Shown here: one piece after another, positions 8,194-16,205 of the stretch | Position numbering within the stretch: position 1 is the first letter of the stretch | How the letters are laid out: the number at the start of each line of letters is the position of its first letter | Assembly (NCBI GenBank): GCA_937870845.1 | Contig: CALMZR010000257.1 | Coordinates: forward strand, 1-35,644 | Source: an uncultured Chloroflexota bacterium | GTDB lineage: Bacteria; Chloroflexota; Chloroflexia; Thermomicrobiales; UBA6265 | Reading direction: 5' to 3' | DNA: 35,644 nt | Translations under genes and position numbers: made by a program | Notes under the pieces: model-generated | Databases searched by the model: none | Seen by the model: the letters and a program-made list of their open reading frames with translations, nothing else | What the model was told of the DNA's origin: nothing

Positions 8194-9225
8194 CTAATAC
8201 CGCATCGTTCTGGACTCGACTCTGGCCGCGGTCGACTCGATAAGGTTGCCGCGGTTGTCTTCCTCGGCCTCGTCCTCGAGCTCGTCCTCGTATTCGTCTT
8301 CGTCGTCAGGTTCGTACTCACCCTCGTACTCGTCGTCATACTCGTCGTCGTCGGGGACTTCAAAGTCGAACCGGTGGCCGCTGAAGCCGGGGAGCGCCTC
8401 CTGCACCAGGGGGTGCGCCGGGTTCAGCTCGGTCATCACCAGCTCCTGGCCCTGACCATTGATGGTCTGGCGCTTGGTGAGGACCCCCTTGCGCAGGAAC
8501 TCCATCACCTTGGCTTCGATGTGCTCCGAGGGGAGGGTGGAGCGGTCGATGAAGCGCCACAGGGTGCGGCTCATATGGCTCTGCGTCGGCACGAAGCCGT
8601 CGTGGAGCTGACGCACGTAGGCGTCGATGGCCTGAATCACCTGCCGGTCGACGTCGGCCGACTGGGCGAACTGCAGCATGTCCTCGGCGCCGGCGGCGAC
8701 GACCAGATCGGGGCTGATCGAGCCCGGCACGCCGCAGATGATGACCTTCTTGCCCAGCCGATTGCGCAGCGTCGTGACGAGCCGGATGAAATCCTTGTCC
8801 CCGGTAAAGAGGAGGAAGGTTTCAATGTCGGGCCGCGTCAGCGCCGTGTTGATGACGTCGATAACGAAGTTGAGGTCGGCGCGGGACTGGATCTTCTCCC
8901 GTCCGCTGGCGTCCGAGGTGCGCTTTGCCGGGTAGTGCTGGGCCTCGAAACCCGCGACGTCGAGGCGCATGCGCACCGGCGGCGGGTGCTGGTCGAAATC
9001 GGCGTAGGCGCGGGCGACGGCCATCAGCCCGTACTTGAGCGCCTTGTCCCGCCACTGCAACGGGTCGGGTTCTCGTCCAAACGAATTGATGCTGGAATAG
9101 CGGATGTTTTCGAAGTCGACGAACGCGGCGACCTCTCCTCGTCCTGTCGCGGGTTGCGGTCCGTTCGCATTCTCGACGCCTGGCCCTGGATGGCTCATCT
9201 GCGCGCCGTACTCTGCATGCGCCAT
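8194..9225 (-). CDS. NYN-domain (LabA/DUF88-like) putative ribonuclease with acidic tail
   Basis: The protein has 343 residues. Residues 32-185 look like an NYN domain, a PIN-fold nuclease: AAFVDFEN with Asp37 and Asn40, SRADLNFVIDV with Asp117 and Asp123, and FTGDKDF with Asp143 and Asp145. All the metal-binding acids expected for the family are therefore present. Residues 195-270 are predicted to be helical, with an FLRKGVLTKR segment that may be a winged helix or OST-HTH-like RNA-binding part. Residues 289-323 are almost entirely Asp, Glu and Tyr, a long acidic tail. LabA-like proteins are thought to act on RNA. The gene stands alone and converges on the Gfo/Idh gene. The start may instead be the Met at residue 10. 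Confidence 0.85.
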   Translation of the reverse strand: MAHAEYGAQMSHPGPGVENANGPQPATGRGEVAAFVDFENIRYSSINSFGREPDPLQWRDKALKYGLMAVARAYADFDQHPPPVRMRLDVAGFEAQHYPAKRTSDASGREKIQSRADLNFVIDVINTALTRPDIETFLLFTGDKDFIRLVTTLRNRLGKKVIICGVPGSISPDLVVAAGAEDMLQFAQSADVDRQVIQAIDAYVRQLHDGFVPTQSHMSRTLWRFIDRSTLPSEHIEAKVMEFLRKGVLTKRQTINGQGQELVMTELNPAHPLVQEALPGFSGHRFDFEVPDDDEYDDEYEGEYEPDDEDEYEDELEDEAEEDNRGNLIESTAARVESRTMRY

Positions 9226-9618
9226 GGATCCCCCTGCATCATCGTTGTGGCTCTGGTTGCGTCATGGGCACAACGGAAATCGAAGACAGCAGTCCATCTC
9301 GCGTTTCTCGCCATGCTTTCGCGACGCCACGAGCCCGCTTAACCGGAACCATTACCGCCATTACCGGGCCTCTTCGCCCGTATCGATGCGGCGCTCCACC
9401 CGAACGTTGGCGCTTACGCCAGAGTCAGTGTATCACGCTGCCCGGGAACGTCTGGCCGCAACGCCCGACCGCGAGCCGGCTTGCTCGGCGAGGGCGGAGG
9501 CGGCAGACCGGGCGCTCGCCAGCACCGCCGGCCCGAAGGCGCACGGGAGTCCCCATGACAGTGAATTGCCGCCCACCCGTTGACAGGTGACCATTTGGTA
9601 ACGTATCATGGCGGCGCG
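9226..9618. other. Intergenic region with divergent promoters
   Basis: The 393 bases between the divergent NYN gene and the ArsR-AHSA1 gene hold no convincing gene. The right end carries the promoter and operator described separately. A short inverted repeat with arms TGGCG and CGCCA lies near 9408. The rest shows nothing recognisable. Confidence 0.5.
9580..9609 (+). promoter_or_regulatory. Promoter with palindromic operator for the ArsR-AHSA1 gene
   Basis: TTGACA at 9580-9585 and TATCAT at 9604-9609 are spaced by 18 bases, a near-consensus sigma-70 type promoter. Transcription should start within about three bases of the ATG at 9619, so the mRNA is nearly leaderless. The spacer holds the imperfect palindrome GTGACC-ATTT-GGTAAC (9587-9602, 5 of 6 pairs), a good candidate for self-repression by the encoded regulator. 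Confidence 0.65.
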
Positions 9619-10395
9619 ATGGACGAGATGGACCCCGTCTTCAAGGCCCTTGCCGACCCGCACCGGCGCGAATTGCTCGACCGGCTTCATGAACGGGACG
9701 GGCAGACGCTGTCGGAGTTGCAGGGCTATCTGCCGCTCTCGCGCTTCGGGTGCATGAAGCACCTGCGCGTGCTCGAAGAGGCAGGGCTCGTCACATCGCG
9801 GAAGGTGGGGCGCGAGAAGTTCCACTTCCTCAACCCCGTGCCGATCCAGCGGGCGTACGACCGCTGGGTCGAAAAGTACGCGCGGCCCTGGACGAGGATG
9901 ATCTCGGGCCTGAAGTGGTCTCTGGAGGAACCGAGGATGGACACCGCGACGAAACCGGCGCACGTCTACCAGATCTTCATTCAGGCGACGCCGGAGCGCG
10001 TCTGGCAAGCGATCACCGACCCCGACCTGACCCAGCATTACTACTTCGGCACGCGCATCGAATCGGACTTCGCCCCCGGCTCGCCCTACGTCTACCTGAC
10101 GGCGGACGGCTCGCCGATGCTGGACGGGACGATCGTTGAGAGCGACCCGCCGCACCGGCTGGTGATGACGTTCCGCCCGCGCTGGACCGGTGAGGGGGAG
10201 GACGCCCCGGTCTCACGCGTCACCTGGGAGGTCACCCCGCACGAGGAGCAGAGCAAGCTCAGCCTCATCCACGAGGGACTTGGGATTCACGGCGCGGTGG
10301 GTGAGGGGATTAAGGATGGCTGGACGCGCATCATCTCCACCATGAAGACCATGCTAGAGACCGAGGACGCACTGGTGGGGGCAGGTACAGGCTAA
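9619..10395 (+). CDS. ArsR-type regulator fused to an AHSA1/SRPBCC domain
   Basis: This 258-residue protein joins two domains. Residues 1-95 form an ArsR-type winged helix (FKALADPHRRELLDRL at the start, LSRFGCMKHLRVLEEAGLV as the recognition part). Residues 115-250 form an AHSA1-like SRPBCC domain (VYQIFIQATPERVWQAITDP, then YYFGTRIESDF and a closing amphipathic helix). SRPBCC domains bind hydrophobic ligands, so the fusion could be a one-component sensor. The ATG at 9619 sits directly behind a near-consensus promoter with a palindrome in its spacer, which suggests autoregulation. The gene stands alone and is followed by a strong hairpin. Separate ArsR and AHSA1 genes are often adjacent in bacteria, so the fusion makes sense. 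Confidence 0.88.
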   Translation: MDEMDPVFKALADPHRRELLDRLHERDGQTLSELQGYLPLSRFGCMKHLRVLEEAGLVTSRKVGREKFHFLNPVPIQRAYDRWVEKYARPWTRMISGLKWSLEEPRMDTATKPAHVYQIFIQATPERVWQAITDPDLTQHYYFGTRIESDFAPGSPYVYLTADGSPMLDGTIVESDPPHRLVMTFRPRWTGEGEDAPVSRVTWEVTPHEEQSKLSLIHEGLGIHGAVGEGIKDGWTRIISTMKTMLETEDALVGAGTG

Positions 10396-10433
10396 GGTTG
10401 CAGGTCCGAGCAGGAACACGAGGCAACCAACGA

Positions 10434-10462
10434 AGCCAGAGCGCCTCAATGGCGCTCTGGCT
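10434..10462 (+). terminator. Hairpin terminator after the ArsR-AHSA1 gene
   Basis: A perfect 12-bp stem (10434-10445 with 10451-10462) has a 5-base loop TCAAT. No T-run follows. It lies 39 bases after the stop codon and probably ends that transcript. Confidence 0.65.
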
Positions 10463-10688
10463 GCTGTCGGCTCGAAACCTCGAATAGTGGACCCTTCGTG
10501 ATTGCCGTGGGCCATTCCATGACTCAACCTCATCCGCATCGAGGTGGCTTCGGCGCGAAGCTTCGCGTTTGCAATACACTGGCTTCAATCGATCGGGCCA
10601 TTGCTACCCAGCGCCCGAGAGCTGACGGTTTCCAGCAAGAATCTTGTCCATTCTCCCAAACGCTTCTCGCTGACTTTGGAGGTCCAGA

Positions 10689-11171
10689 ATGATCGACCGG
10701 CAAGTGGCTGAACAAGCAAGAAGGCTCGTTGCCGATATCGTTGTGACGAGCGAGTCCGGCTTACCCGTCGCGGTCGTGGAGGTAAAGAATCGGCCAGGAT
10801 TGACTGCCGAGATAGCAGCGTCGATCCGCCGCAACTTGATCATTCACCACTTGGCGAGCCCACTCGCTCCATATTTCCTGATTATTTCGCAAGACACGGG
10901 TTGGCTTTGGGCCGAGCACCCAAAGTCAGCTCCTGAAGCCCTCCCGACGGTCGGATTCCCGACAGCGCCGATCATTAGCGGTTACGCGCCGTGGCTCCAG
11001 CCCAGCGAACGACTAAGTGGCGGCTCGCTTGAATTTGTGGTCGCGAATTGGCTTTCTGATCTCGCGCTTGGCAGAGCGCCCGAGCTTGGCGACGTCATTG
11101 CGCCCCTCAGTGGCACCGGGTTTCTTGAGGCTTTGGGCGGAGCGGGCGTCACCATCAATGAGCGGGTATGA
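10689..11171 (+). CDS. Putative PD-(D/E)XK nuclease-like protein, first gene of a two-gene unit
   Basis: This 160-residue protein has Asp16 in LVADIVVT and then Glu31 and Lys33 in VAVVEVKNRPG, the spacing of a minimal PD-(D/E)XK nuclease core. A helix follows (AEIAASIRRNLIIHH), then a strand (PYFLIISQDTGWLW), as in restriction-type and HsdR N-terminal folds. The rest (about 85-160) is not recognised. The ATG has a perfect GGAGG site 6 bases upstream. The gene overlaps the next one by 4 bp (ATGA), so the two are translationally coupled. GC content is visibly lower than in the neighbouring genes, which suggests acquisition by transfer. It could be part of a defence or toxin unit; catalytic activity is inferred only from the motif. 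Confidence 0.6.
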   Translation: MIDRQVAEQARRLVADIVVTSESGLPVAVVEVKNRPGLTAEIAASIRRNLIIHHLASPLAPYFLIISQDTGWLWAEHPKSAPEALPTVGFPTAPIISGYAPWLQPSERLSGGSLEFVVANWLSDLALGRAPELGDVIAPLSGTGFLEALGGAGVTINERV

Positions 11172-11797
11172 CAGTCTACGTCGAGTCGAATTTTGTCCTT
11201 GAGATCGCGCTTGGGCAAAAACAATCTGAGGCAGCTGAGCCGATCCTCGTCCACGCCGAGCGGGGCGGAGTTGAGTTGGTCATTCCATCCTGCGCTCTCC
11301 TCGAGCCTTTCTCCACAGTTCGGCGCCAGGGTGACAGACGGCGGGAACTAAGGAATCGGTTGAACGAGGAGATTCGGTCGTTGGAGCGCTCAAGTCCGCA
11401 TGCCTCCGATACCGTGAAGCTCAAGCCAATGGCCGATCTCTTCGCCGAGATCGAGGATCGAGAAAAGAAACGCCTCGACGAAACCGTTCAACGCGTTATC
11501 GAGGTTGCGACAATCATTGAGATCAATGCGATGTTATATGGGGAGGCACTGGCGCTATCAGTGGAGTTTGACTTCAAGAAGATGCCAGATGCGATTGTCG
11601 GGGCAGCGGTTCTCAACGATCTAGCTGAACCACGCGGTTCGGACCCGCACTATTTTGCGACGCGAGACGCAGAGGACTTTGGAGAGGACAAGCTGCGAGA
11701 ACGATTTGAGGCGCTCGGATGCAGCGTCGTCCATTCGTTTGACCAGTGCGCTCAACGACTCGGTATCCAGCGTTCACGGCTGATAAGGTCAGATTGA
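11168..11797 (+). CDS. PIN-like domain protein, second gene of a two-gene unit
   Basis: This 209-residue protein opens with VYVESNFVLEIAL, the first strand of a PIN domain, but with Glu6 where the metal-binding Asp is normally found. Later acids fit a PIN active site: Glu46, Asp141 in KKMPDAIVGAAV, and Asp167 and Asp170 in HYFATRDAEDF, followed by an R-E-R-F helix and a final strand. A long charged helix at about 48-110 is inserted between the first and later parts. The overlap of 4 bp with the upstream nuclease-like gene implies a fixed partnership. Codons are less GC-biased than in neighbours. PIN proteins usually cut RNA, often as toxins, but the partner here is not a recognisable antitoxin. 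Asp to Glu may still allow metal binding. Confidence 0.65.
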   Translation: MTVYVESNFVLEIALGQKQSEAAEPILVHAERGGVELVIPSCALLEPFSTVRRQGDRRRELRNRLNEEIRSLERSSPHASDTVKLKPMADLFAEIEDREKKRLDETVQRVIEVATIIEINAMLYGEALALSVEFDFKKMPDAIVGAAVLNDLAEPRGSDPHYFATRDAEDFGEDKLRERFEALGCSVVHSFDQCAQRLGIQRSRLIRSD

Positions 11798-11807
11798 GTA
11801 TCGGCAC

Positions 11808-12527
11808 GTGGGAGGCTCAGGGTTTGCCAACACCGACTGTTTTCGCCCATCGCCGTGGTCCTCCCTGCAAGCCCGGCGCATCAAGCTCTGGCTGGCGCTG
11901 ATCGGCATGGGTCTCTTCCGGTTCCGGATCGAGGTCGAAGGCCTCGAACACGTCCCGACGGGCGAATCGCTCATCGTCGCCGCCGCGCCGCATCGGAGCT
12001 GGATCGATCCGTTCCTGATCCTGACCGTCTTGCCGCCGCTGCCGCGGACCTACTTTCTGGCCGCTATCGGGACCGCGGGCGACCGGAGGTGGAAACGTCT
12101 CGCCATGAGTCTTGCCGGCGGCATGGTTCCGGTGGAGACGCGGGGGGCGCTCAATCGCGACGGGCTCGAGTTGGCGTTGGCCATCCTGTCCCAAGGGAAC
12201 CGCATCGGCATTTTCCCGGAAGGCTGGGGCGACAAACCCGATCCGGACATCATGCCGCTGAAGCGTGGCGTGGCCTTCATCAGCGAGCATTCCGGTCGGC
12301 GTGTCCTCCCGGTCGCCTTGGCAGGGGCTACGGAGCTGTGGCGAGGGAAGACGCTGCGCGTGCGCATCGCGCCGCCGCTCGATGCCTTGCCGCCGGACTC
12401 CGATCGGAACGAGGAGCAAGCCTTCGTCGACCGCCTCCGTGATGTGTTGGTGGAGGCAATGCCGCCCGAGCCGCCACAGCCGGCCGATGGCAAAAAGCCG
12501 TGGCGCTGGCTGACGAAGATGCTATAA
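11808..12527 (+). CDS. 1-acyl-sn-glycerol-3-phosphate acyltransferase (PlsC-like)
   Basis: This 239-residue membrane-associated protein is a member of the PlsC/LPLAT family, which adds the second acyl chain to lysophosphatidate in phospholipid synthesis. The catalytic H-x4-D motif is PHRSWIDP with His62 and Asp67. The acceptor-binding motif is FPEGW at 136-140, and a VLPVAL segment follows where motif IV is expected. A hydrophobic segment at about 26-38 could anchor it. The GTG at 11808 lies 10 bp after the PIN-like gene, but GC content returns to the genome norm here, so the closeness may be coincidental. The ribosome site is weak, and a later start is possible. Confidence 0.85.
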   Translation: MGGSGFANTDCFRPSPWSSLQARRIKLWLALIGMGLFRFRIEVEGLEHVPTGESLIVAAAPHRSWIDPFLILTVLPPLPRTYFLAAIGTAGDRRWKRLAMSLAGGMVPVETRGALNRDGLELALAILSQGNRIGIFPEGWGDKPDPDIMPLKRGVAFISEHSGRRVLPVALAGATELWRGKTLRVRIAPPLDALPPDSDRNEEQAFVDRLRDVLVEAMPPEPPQPADGKKPWRWLTKML

Positions 12528-12581
12528 GGGCCAGGAATGACAACGACGAATCGCCAACCGCCTCGCGCGAAGGGAGAGCCG

Positions 12582-13514
12582 ATGCCGGATGCCGCACAGG
12601 ATCTGCGCCAACGACCGCTCAAGGTCGGCCTGATCTTGCCCGACACCGAGCGCGAGATGGGCGGGGCCACGGCGCGCTGGTCCGATCTGGCAGCGATGGC
12701 GCGCATGGCCGAGGAGCTGGGTTTCGATTCGCTCTGGAACGCCGACCATCTGATTTATCGGTTTCCTGGGAAGGAGGTGCAGGGGCCGTGGGAGAGCTGG
12801 TCGCTGCTGTCGGCGCTGGCGGCGGTGACCTCGCGGGTCGAGATCGGGCCGCTCGTCAGTAGTACGTCGTTCCGCAACCCGGCGCTACTGGCTAAAATCG
12901 TCGACACGGTCGATGAGGTCGCCGAAGGGCGTCTCGTGCTGGGGCTCGGAGCAGGGTGGCACGAGCCGGAGTACCTCGCCTTCGGTTACCCGTTCGACCA
13001 TCGCGTGAGCCGGTTCGCCGAGGCGATCGCCATCATCCATGGCTTATTGCGCCACGGGCATGTCGACTTCGAGGGCGCGTACTACGTCGCGAGAGACTGC
13101 GAGCTGCGCCCGCGCGGACCGCGCCCGAACGGCCCGCCGATCATGATCGGGTCGACCGCCCCGCGCATGCTGGGTTTGCTGGCGCGGTACGGCGACATCT
13201 GGAACGCCTGGGCGCGGCAGACACTGGAAGAGCTGGCCGAGGATCGCGCCAAGGTCGACGCGGCGATGGAAGCCGCCGGCCGCCACCCGGCCACCGTGGA
13301 GCGCACGGTCAGCCTGCTGGTCGACCTGCCGACGGCTACGGGCCGCCCATCCGAGGACAAGCCCGGTTTCAAGGCGAGGGAGTCCGAAGAGCTGGCCGAG
13401 CATCTGGCGAGCTACGCGGCCGCCGGTATCGCCCATGTCCAACTCATGCTCGATCCGAATACCCCGGCGGGGACCGAGTGGGCGGCGCGGAGCTTGGAGG
13501 CGCTCGATCCATAG
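12582..13514 (+). CDS. LLM class F420-dependent oxidoreductase, paralog 1
   Basis: This 310-residue protein is a luciferase-like monooxygenase-family enzyme of the F420-dependent type. The N-terminal LKVGLILP, the ELGFDSLWNADHL segment, the VEIGPLVSSTSFRNPALLAK segment, and RLVLGLGAGWHEPEY are all family hallmarks of the TIM-barrel flavin/deazaflavin site. The frame opens at 12537, but the ATG at 12582 has GGGAG 5 bases upstream and matches the start of paralog 2 (18501), which also begins M-P-D. The two paralogs share long identical stretches, for example GLGAGW and FDHRVSRF or YDHRVSRF. The substrate is unknown. It follows the acyltransferase gene by 54 bases and may be co-transcribed. Confidence 0.9.
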   Translation: MPDAAQDLRQRPLKVGLILPDTEREMGGATARWSDLAAMARMAEELGFDSLWNADHLIYRFPGKEVQGPWESWSLLSALAAVTSRVEIGPLVSSTSFRNPALLAKIVDTVDEVAEGRLVLGLGAGWHEPEYLAFGYPFDHRVSRFAEAIAIIHGLLRHGHVDFEGAYYVARDCELRPRGPRPNGPPIMIGSTAPRMLGLLARYGDIWNAWARQTLEELAEDRAKVDAAMEAAGRHPATVERTVSLLVDLPTATGRPSEDKPGFKARESEELAEHLASYAAAGIAHVQLMLDPNTPAGTEWAARSLEALDP

Positions 13515-13560
13515 ACGTCGAGTCCTGGCCCGACCGGTTCGCTGACGATCCAGCAGGGTG

Positions 13561-13586
13561 TAGAGTGGACGAGGGCAGCTCGTCCA
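13561..13586 (+). promoter_or_regulatory. Possible -10 box and inverted repeat before the exported DUF4352-like gene
   Basis: TAGAGT at 13561-13566 could be a -10 box (with a poor TTCGCT 17 bases upstream). It overlaps a perfect 7-bp inverted repeat, TGGACGA and TCGTCCA around GGGCAGC (13566-13586), which would form a hairpin near the mRNA start or an operator. The AGGAG ribosome site is 12 bases further on. Confidence 0.35.
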
Positions 13587-13610
13587 AACTCACCGCCAGG
13601 AGATTTGACC

Positions 13611-15002
13611 ATGCAGCGCACCAGTGTTTTCTTCGCGATTCTCCTCACGTCCGCCGTGCTGGTCGCCGGTTTGTCGATCCGCTTTGGAGCGCCTGTGGCC
13701 GCTCAGGAGCCGGACACGGTTGGAGCCGCCGTGCCGGTCGCAGATGCGGATGGCTTGCCAATCGGCTCGATCACCGTGACCGAAGTGTCCGATCCGTTTA
13801 CCGAATTCGATCCCGCCTACCCGCCGGAGGCGGGATCCCGCTACGTGGCGCTCACCGTCGCCTTTGACGCGGACGCTGGCGCCCGCTTCGACATCGCGCC
13901 CTGGACGATTGTCCTGCAGGACGACGCGGGCTTCCTCTGGGACCAATCGAGTATCGTCTTGCCGGATGAGGCGCTGGTGCCCGAACTTTCGAGCCAGACG
14001 CTGGCGCCCGGGAGCCGTGTCACCGGCCTGGCCGGGTTCGTCTTGCCGGAAGGAAGCGCGCCCGCTCGCGTCTACTACCAACCGGAAAGCAGCCGACTCG
14101 TTCCCCTCGCCGACCTTTTGGGGGAAGACGCGCCAAACCTCGGTGACGCGGTCGCGATTGTCGATTCGGAGGGCGGGAGCGGGACGGTCACGGTGGCAGA
14201 GCTGACCGACCCCTTCGAGGCTGTCGAGCCGGGCCAGAGTCCACCGGAGGGGGCAAGGTTCGTCTTCGTCACGCTTATCTACGAGAATTCGGGCGCCGGC
14301 CGATTCTTTGTCGAGCCGTCTGGATTGCTCCTGCGTGACGCGAACGGCGGTCTCTGGAGCGCGACGAGCGTCAGCCGCCCGGACGAGACCGAGATCATCC
14401 CCGACCTCACCAGGGCGCAGCTCGCCCCGGGCGATCGTCTCTCCGGGGCGGCTGTGTTCGCTGTACCGGAAGGGACCGGCGTTGCCGGCATCTACACCAG
14501 CCCCGTGAGCGGCCAGCTCATCCAGCTTGCCGGCCTGGAGGATGGCGGCGATACCGAGTCGGCGCCTCCGGGAGGGACGCCCGCGGCTGAGCCGGATGAG
14601 GACGTGAGCGCCTCAGTGGCGGACGACGCTTGCGCGGATCTCGAACCATGGTTGGCGTCGACGCGGGAGCGCATCCGTCGCGCGGGCGAGATGAGTGTCG
14701 AAGACGCAACGCTCGCGGATCTCGACAGCATGGCCGAGCATATGTCGGAATACGCGGCGCTGGCCGAGGCCCAGCTTGCGGAGAGCACGCCGCCCGAAGC
14801 CGAGGCAGCAGGCCAAGCGCTCGCCGCGACGCTGAACGCCTACAGCGGCGCGATCGAGCAGATCCTGGGGGCGGCCGATCCCGGCAAAGATACGGTCCTC
14901 GAGCTGGCCGGGGGGATGAATACGTTCAACGCCGCGGGAGCGCGTCTGCAGGAGAGCGAAGCCGAGTTAGCGTCGATCGCGGGCGAGTGCGGACTTTCGT
15001 AG
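13611..15002 (+). CDS. Exported protein with duplicated DUF4352-like domain and helical C-terminus
   Basis: This 463-residue protein starts at the ATG at 13611, 8 bases after AGGAG; a TTG two codons upstream is less likely. Residues 1-31 form a Sec-type signal ending in a P-V-A-A site. Residues 42-168 and 180-308 are two tandem copies of one beta-rich domain. Each copy has a T-V-T/V-x-E-(V/L)-(S/T)-D-P-F opening, a P-P-E-(A/G) turn, an L-A-P-G-(S/D)-R motif and a V-x-P-E-G strand, resembling DUF4352/TRAF-like extracellular ligand domains. Residues 310-340 form an acidic linker, and 340-463 an Ala/Glu-rich helical bundle with only two cysteines. The protein is probably at the cell surface. No enzyme motif is seen. 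A short hairpin precedes it. Confidence 0.75.
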   Translation: MQRTSVFFAILLTSAVLVAGLSIRFGAPVAAQEPDTVGAAVPVADADGLPIGSITVTEVSDPFTEFDPAYPPEAGSRYVALTVAFDADAGARFDIAPWTIVLQDDAGFLWDQSSIVLPDEALVPELSSQTLAPGSRVTGLAGFVLPEGSAPARVYYQPESSRLVPLADLLGEDAPNLGDAVAIVDSEGGSGTVTVAELTDPFEAVEPGQSPPEGARFVFVTLIYENSGAGRFFVEPSGLLLRDANGGLWSATSVSRPDETEIIPDLTRAQLAPGDRLSGAAVFAVPEGTGVAGIYTSPVSGQLIQLAGLEDGGDTESAPPGGTPAAEPDEDVSASVADDACADLEPWLASTRERIRRAGEMSVEDATLADLDSMAEHMSEYAALAEAQLAESTPPEAEAAGQALAATLNAYSGAIEQILGAADPGKDTVLELAGGMNTFNAAGARLQESEAELASIAGECGLS

Positions 15003-15276
15003 GCCGTCCGGCTTGGCCGACGGTGGCCGCCGTCTGACGTGCGGACCGCGATTCCCCGAGGGCCCGGAGGTCCTTGGCCGGGAGTCCTGGTTCGCCCGCG
15101 TCTTGACCCATCGACGCGGGTTCAGCCAGGTGCGCGATGAGACACGATTCGCTGGCAGCATGCGTTCTATGGAGTGTCTGACGTCGCGGTGTCCGTGAGC
15201 GCGATGCGCGGCGGGCCGCTGGCGTCGTGGTCAGCGTTGAGCATCGGCCGCGCCGCCGATCATGAAGGGGCGAGAC

Positions 15277-15873
15277 ATGGACGGAAAGTCATTCGATCGG
15301 TTGTCGGTGGTCGTCCATCGCCTGCGTGACACGGCGACGCGACGCGGTGCGCTCGGGTTGCTGCTCGGCGGCTCGCTGACGGCGGCTGTGGCGCTGCTGG
15401 GTGAGGACGCATCCGCCAGGAAGAACAAGAACCGGAAGAAGAACAAGTGCCGCGGGTTTGGTGGAAAGTGCGATTCGAACCGGGATTGCTGCTTTTCGAA
15501 TTGCCGCAACGGGCGCTGCTGGTACGGCGGCGGCGGCGGCGCGGGACGCCGCTGCAACGGGCAGCGCTGTCCCGATAACTGGGACTGCTGCCGATTGAGC
15601 GGCGTCGACGTCTGCGTGCCGAGAAACCATCCTAGCTGCTTCAACAACGGGTTCTGCCCGGCCGGCTGGAAAACCTGTGGCTTCAACGGCCCTGTCCGGA
15701 ACTGCTGCACGCCCAACGAGCGGTGCTGCAACAACGACGACTTCGACAACTTCTGCCTCAATGACTTCTTCGACTGCGACGACTTCTTTGCCAACTCGGT
15801 TCGATCCGAGGGCGCGGCCGAGGTTTCGCAACCGATTCCGGTAACCGAGATCGATCCGGAAGAATTCGAGTAG
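15277..15873 (+). CDS. Cys-rich exported protein B with Tat-like leader
   Basis: This 198-residue protein starts at the ATG at 15277, 6-7 bases after AGGGG; an ATG at 15262 lacks a ribosome site. The leader has Phe6-Asp7, T-R-R at 21-23, a hydrophobic run to about 41, and an A-S-A end at 45-47, matching proteins A and C. The mature part begins with a short Lys/Asn/Arg-rich stretch. It then carries 20 cysteines between residues 58 and about 171, including four Cys-Cys pairs (in DCC, DCC, NCC and RCC contexts), which points to a compact disulfide-rich domain. A Gly-rich run sits between the first and second Cys clusters. The tail is acidic and free of Cys. The gene stands alone and ends at a strong hairpin. 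The function is unknown. Confidence 0.8.
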   Translation: MDGKSFDRLSVVVHRLRDTATRRGALGLLLGGSLTAAVALLGEDASARKNKNRKKNKCRGFGGKCDSNRDCCFSNCRNGRCWYGGGGGAGRRCNGQRCPDNWDCCRLSGVDVCVPRNHPSCFNNGFCPAGWKTCGFNGPVRNCCTPNERCCNNDDFDNFCLNDFFDCDDFFANSVRSEGAAEVSQPIPVTEIDPEEFE

Positions 15874-16205
15874 GTCAGCGTCTCATCCGCGGGCAGACTA
15901 CGGGGCCGGCCAGATCGTCTGGCCGGCCCCGTTGCATTCGACGCTGGAGACTACCCCCGTCTTCGCTGCGGTACGGGAGTCGCTGCCACGCCAGCGAGGA
16001 ACCATCGCTCGGAGCGCTTCACGGATCGTTTCTTCATGGGTGACCTCGTCAAGCGGCGCGCGCGATCGTGCGGAGGCGCGGAGGCGGATGGCGCACGAAA
16101 CCTATGGTTGTCTGAGCAACGGCTTCGCATCGTGAGGATTCGCGCTACAGTGTCTACGATGGTGTCGTGCTGTCACGGCGCCGGATAGGGAGGACAAACG
16201 ACGAA
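15874..16205. other. Intergenic region holding a terminator; otherwise empty
   Basis: Besides the hairpin at 15900-15932, the 332 bases between protein B and lysZ contain no supported gene. TACAGT at 16146-16151 could be the -10 box for lysZ, but no matching -35 box is visible. Confidence 0.45.
15900..15932 (+). terminator. Strong hairpin terminator after protein B
   Basis: A perfect 15-bp stem (15900-15914 with 15918-15932) closes on the 3-base loop TCG, 26 bases after the stop codon. Only two T follow. Its size and position mirror the hairpin after protein A. Confidence 0.75.

Noticed and set aside
8245-8355. Trinucleotide-like repeat of GTC/CTC, possibly a microsatellite or CRISPR-like array
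   Set aside because: It encodes the Asp/Glu-rich tail of the NYN protein; there are no spacers or regular repeat units.
10498-10692. 64-residue frame ending in an ATGA overlap with the nuclease-like gene
   Set aside because: No ribosome site, no recognisable sequence, and the downstream gene has its own perfect ribosome site; a coupled small gene is possible but not supported.
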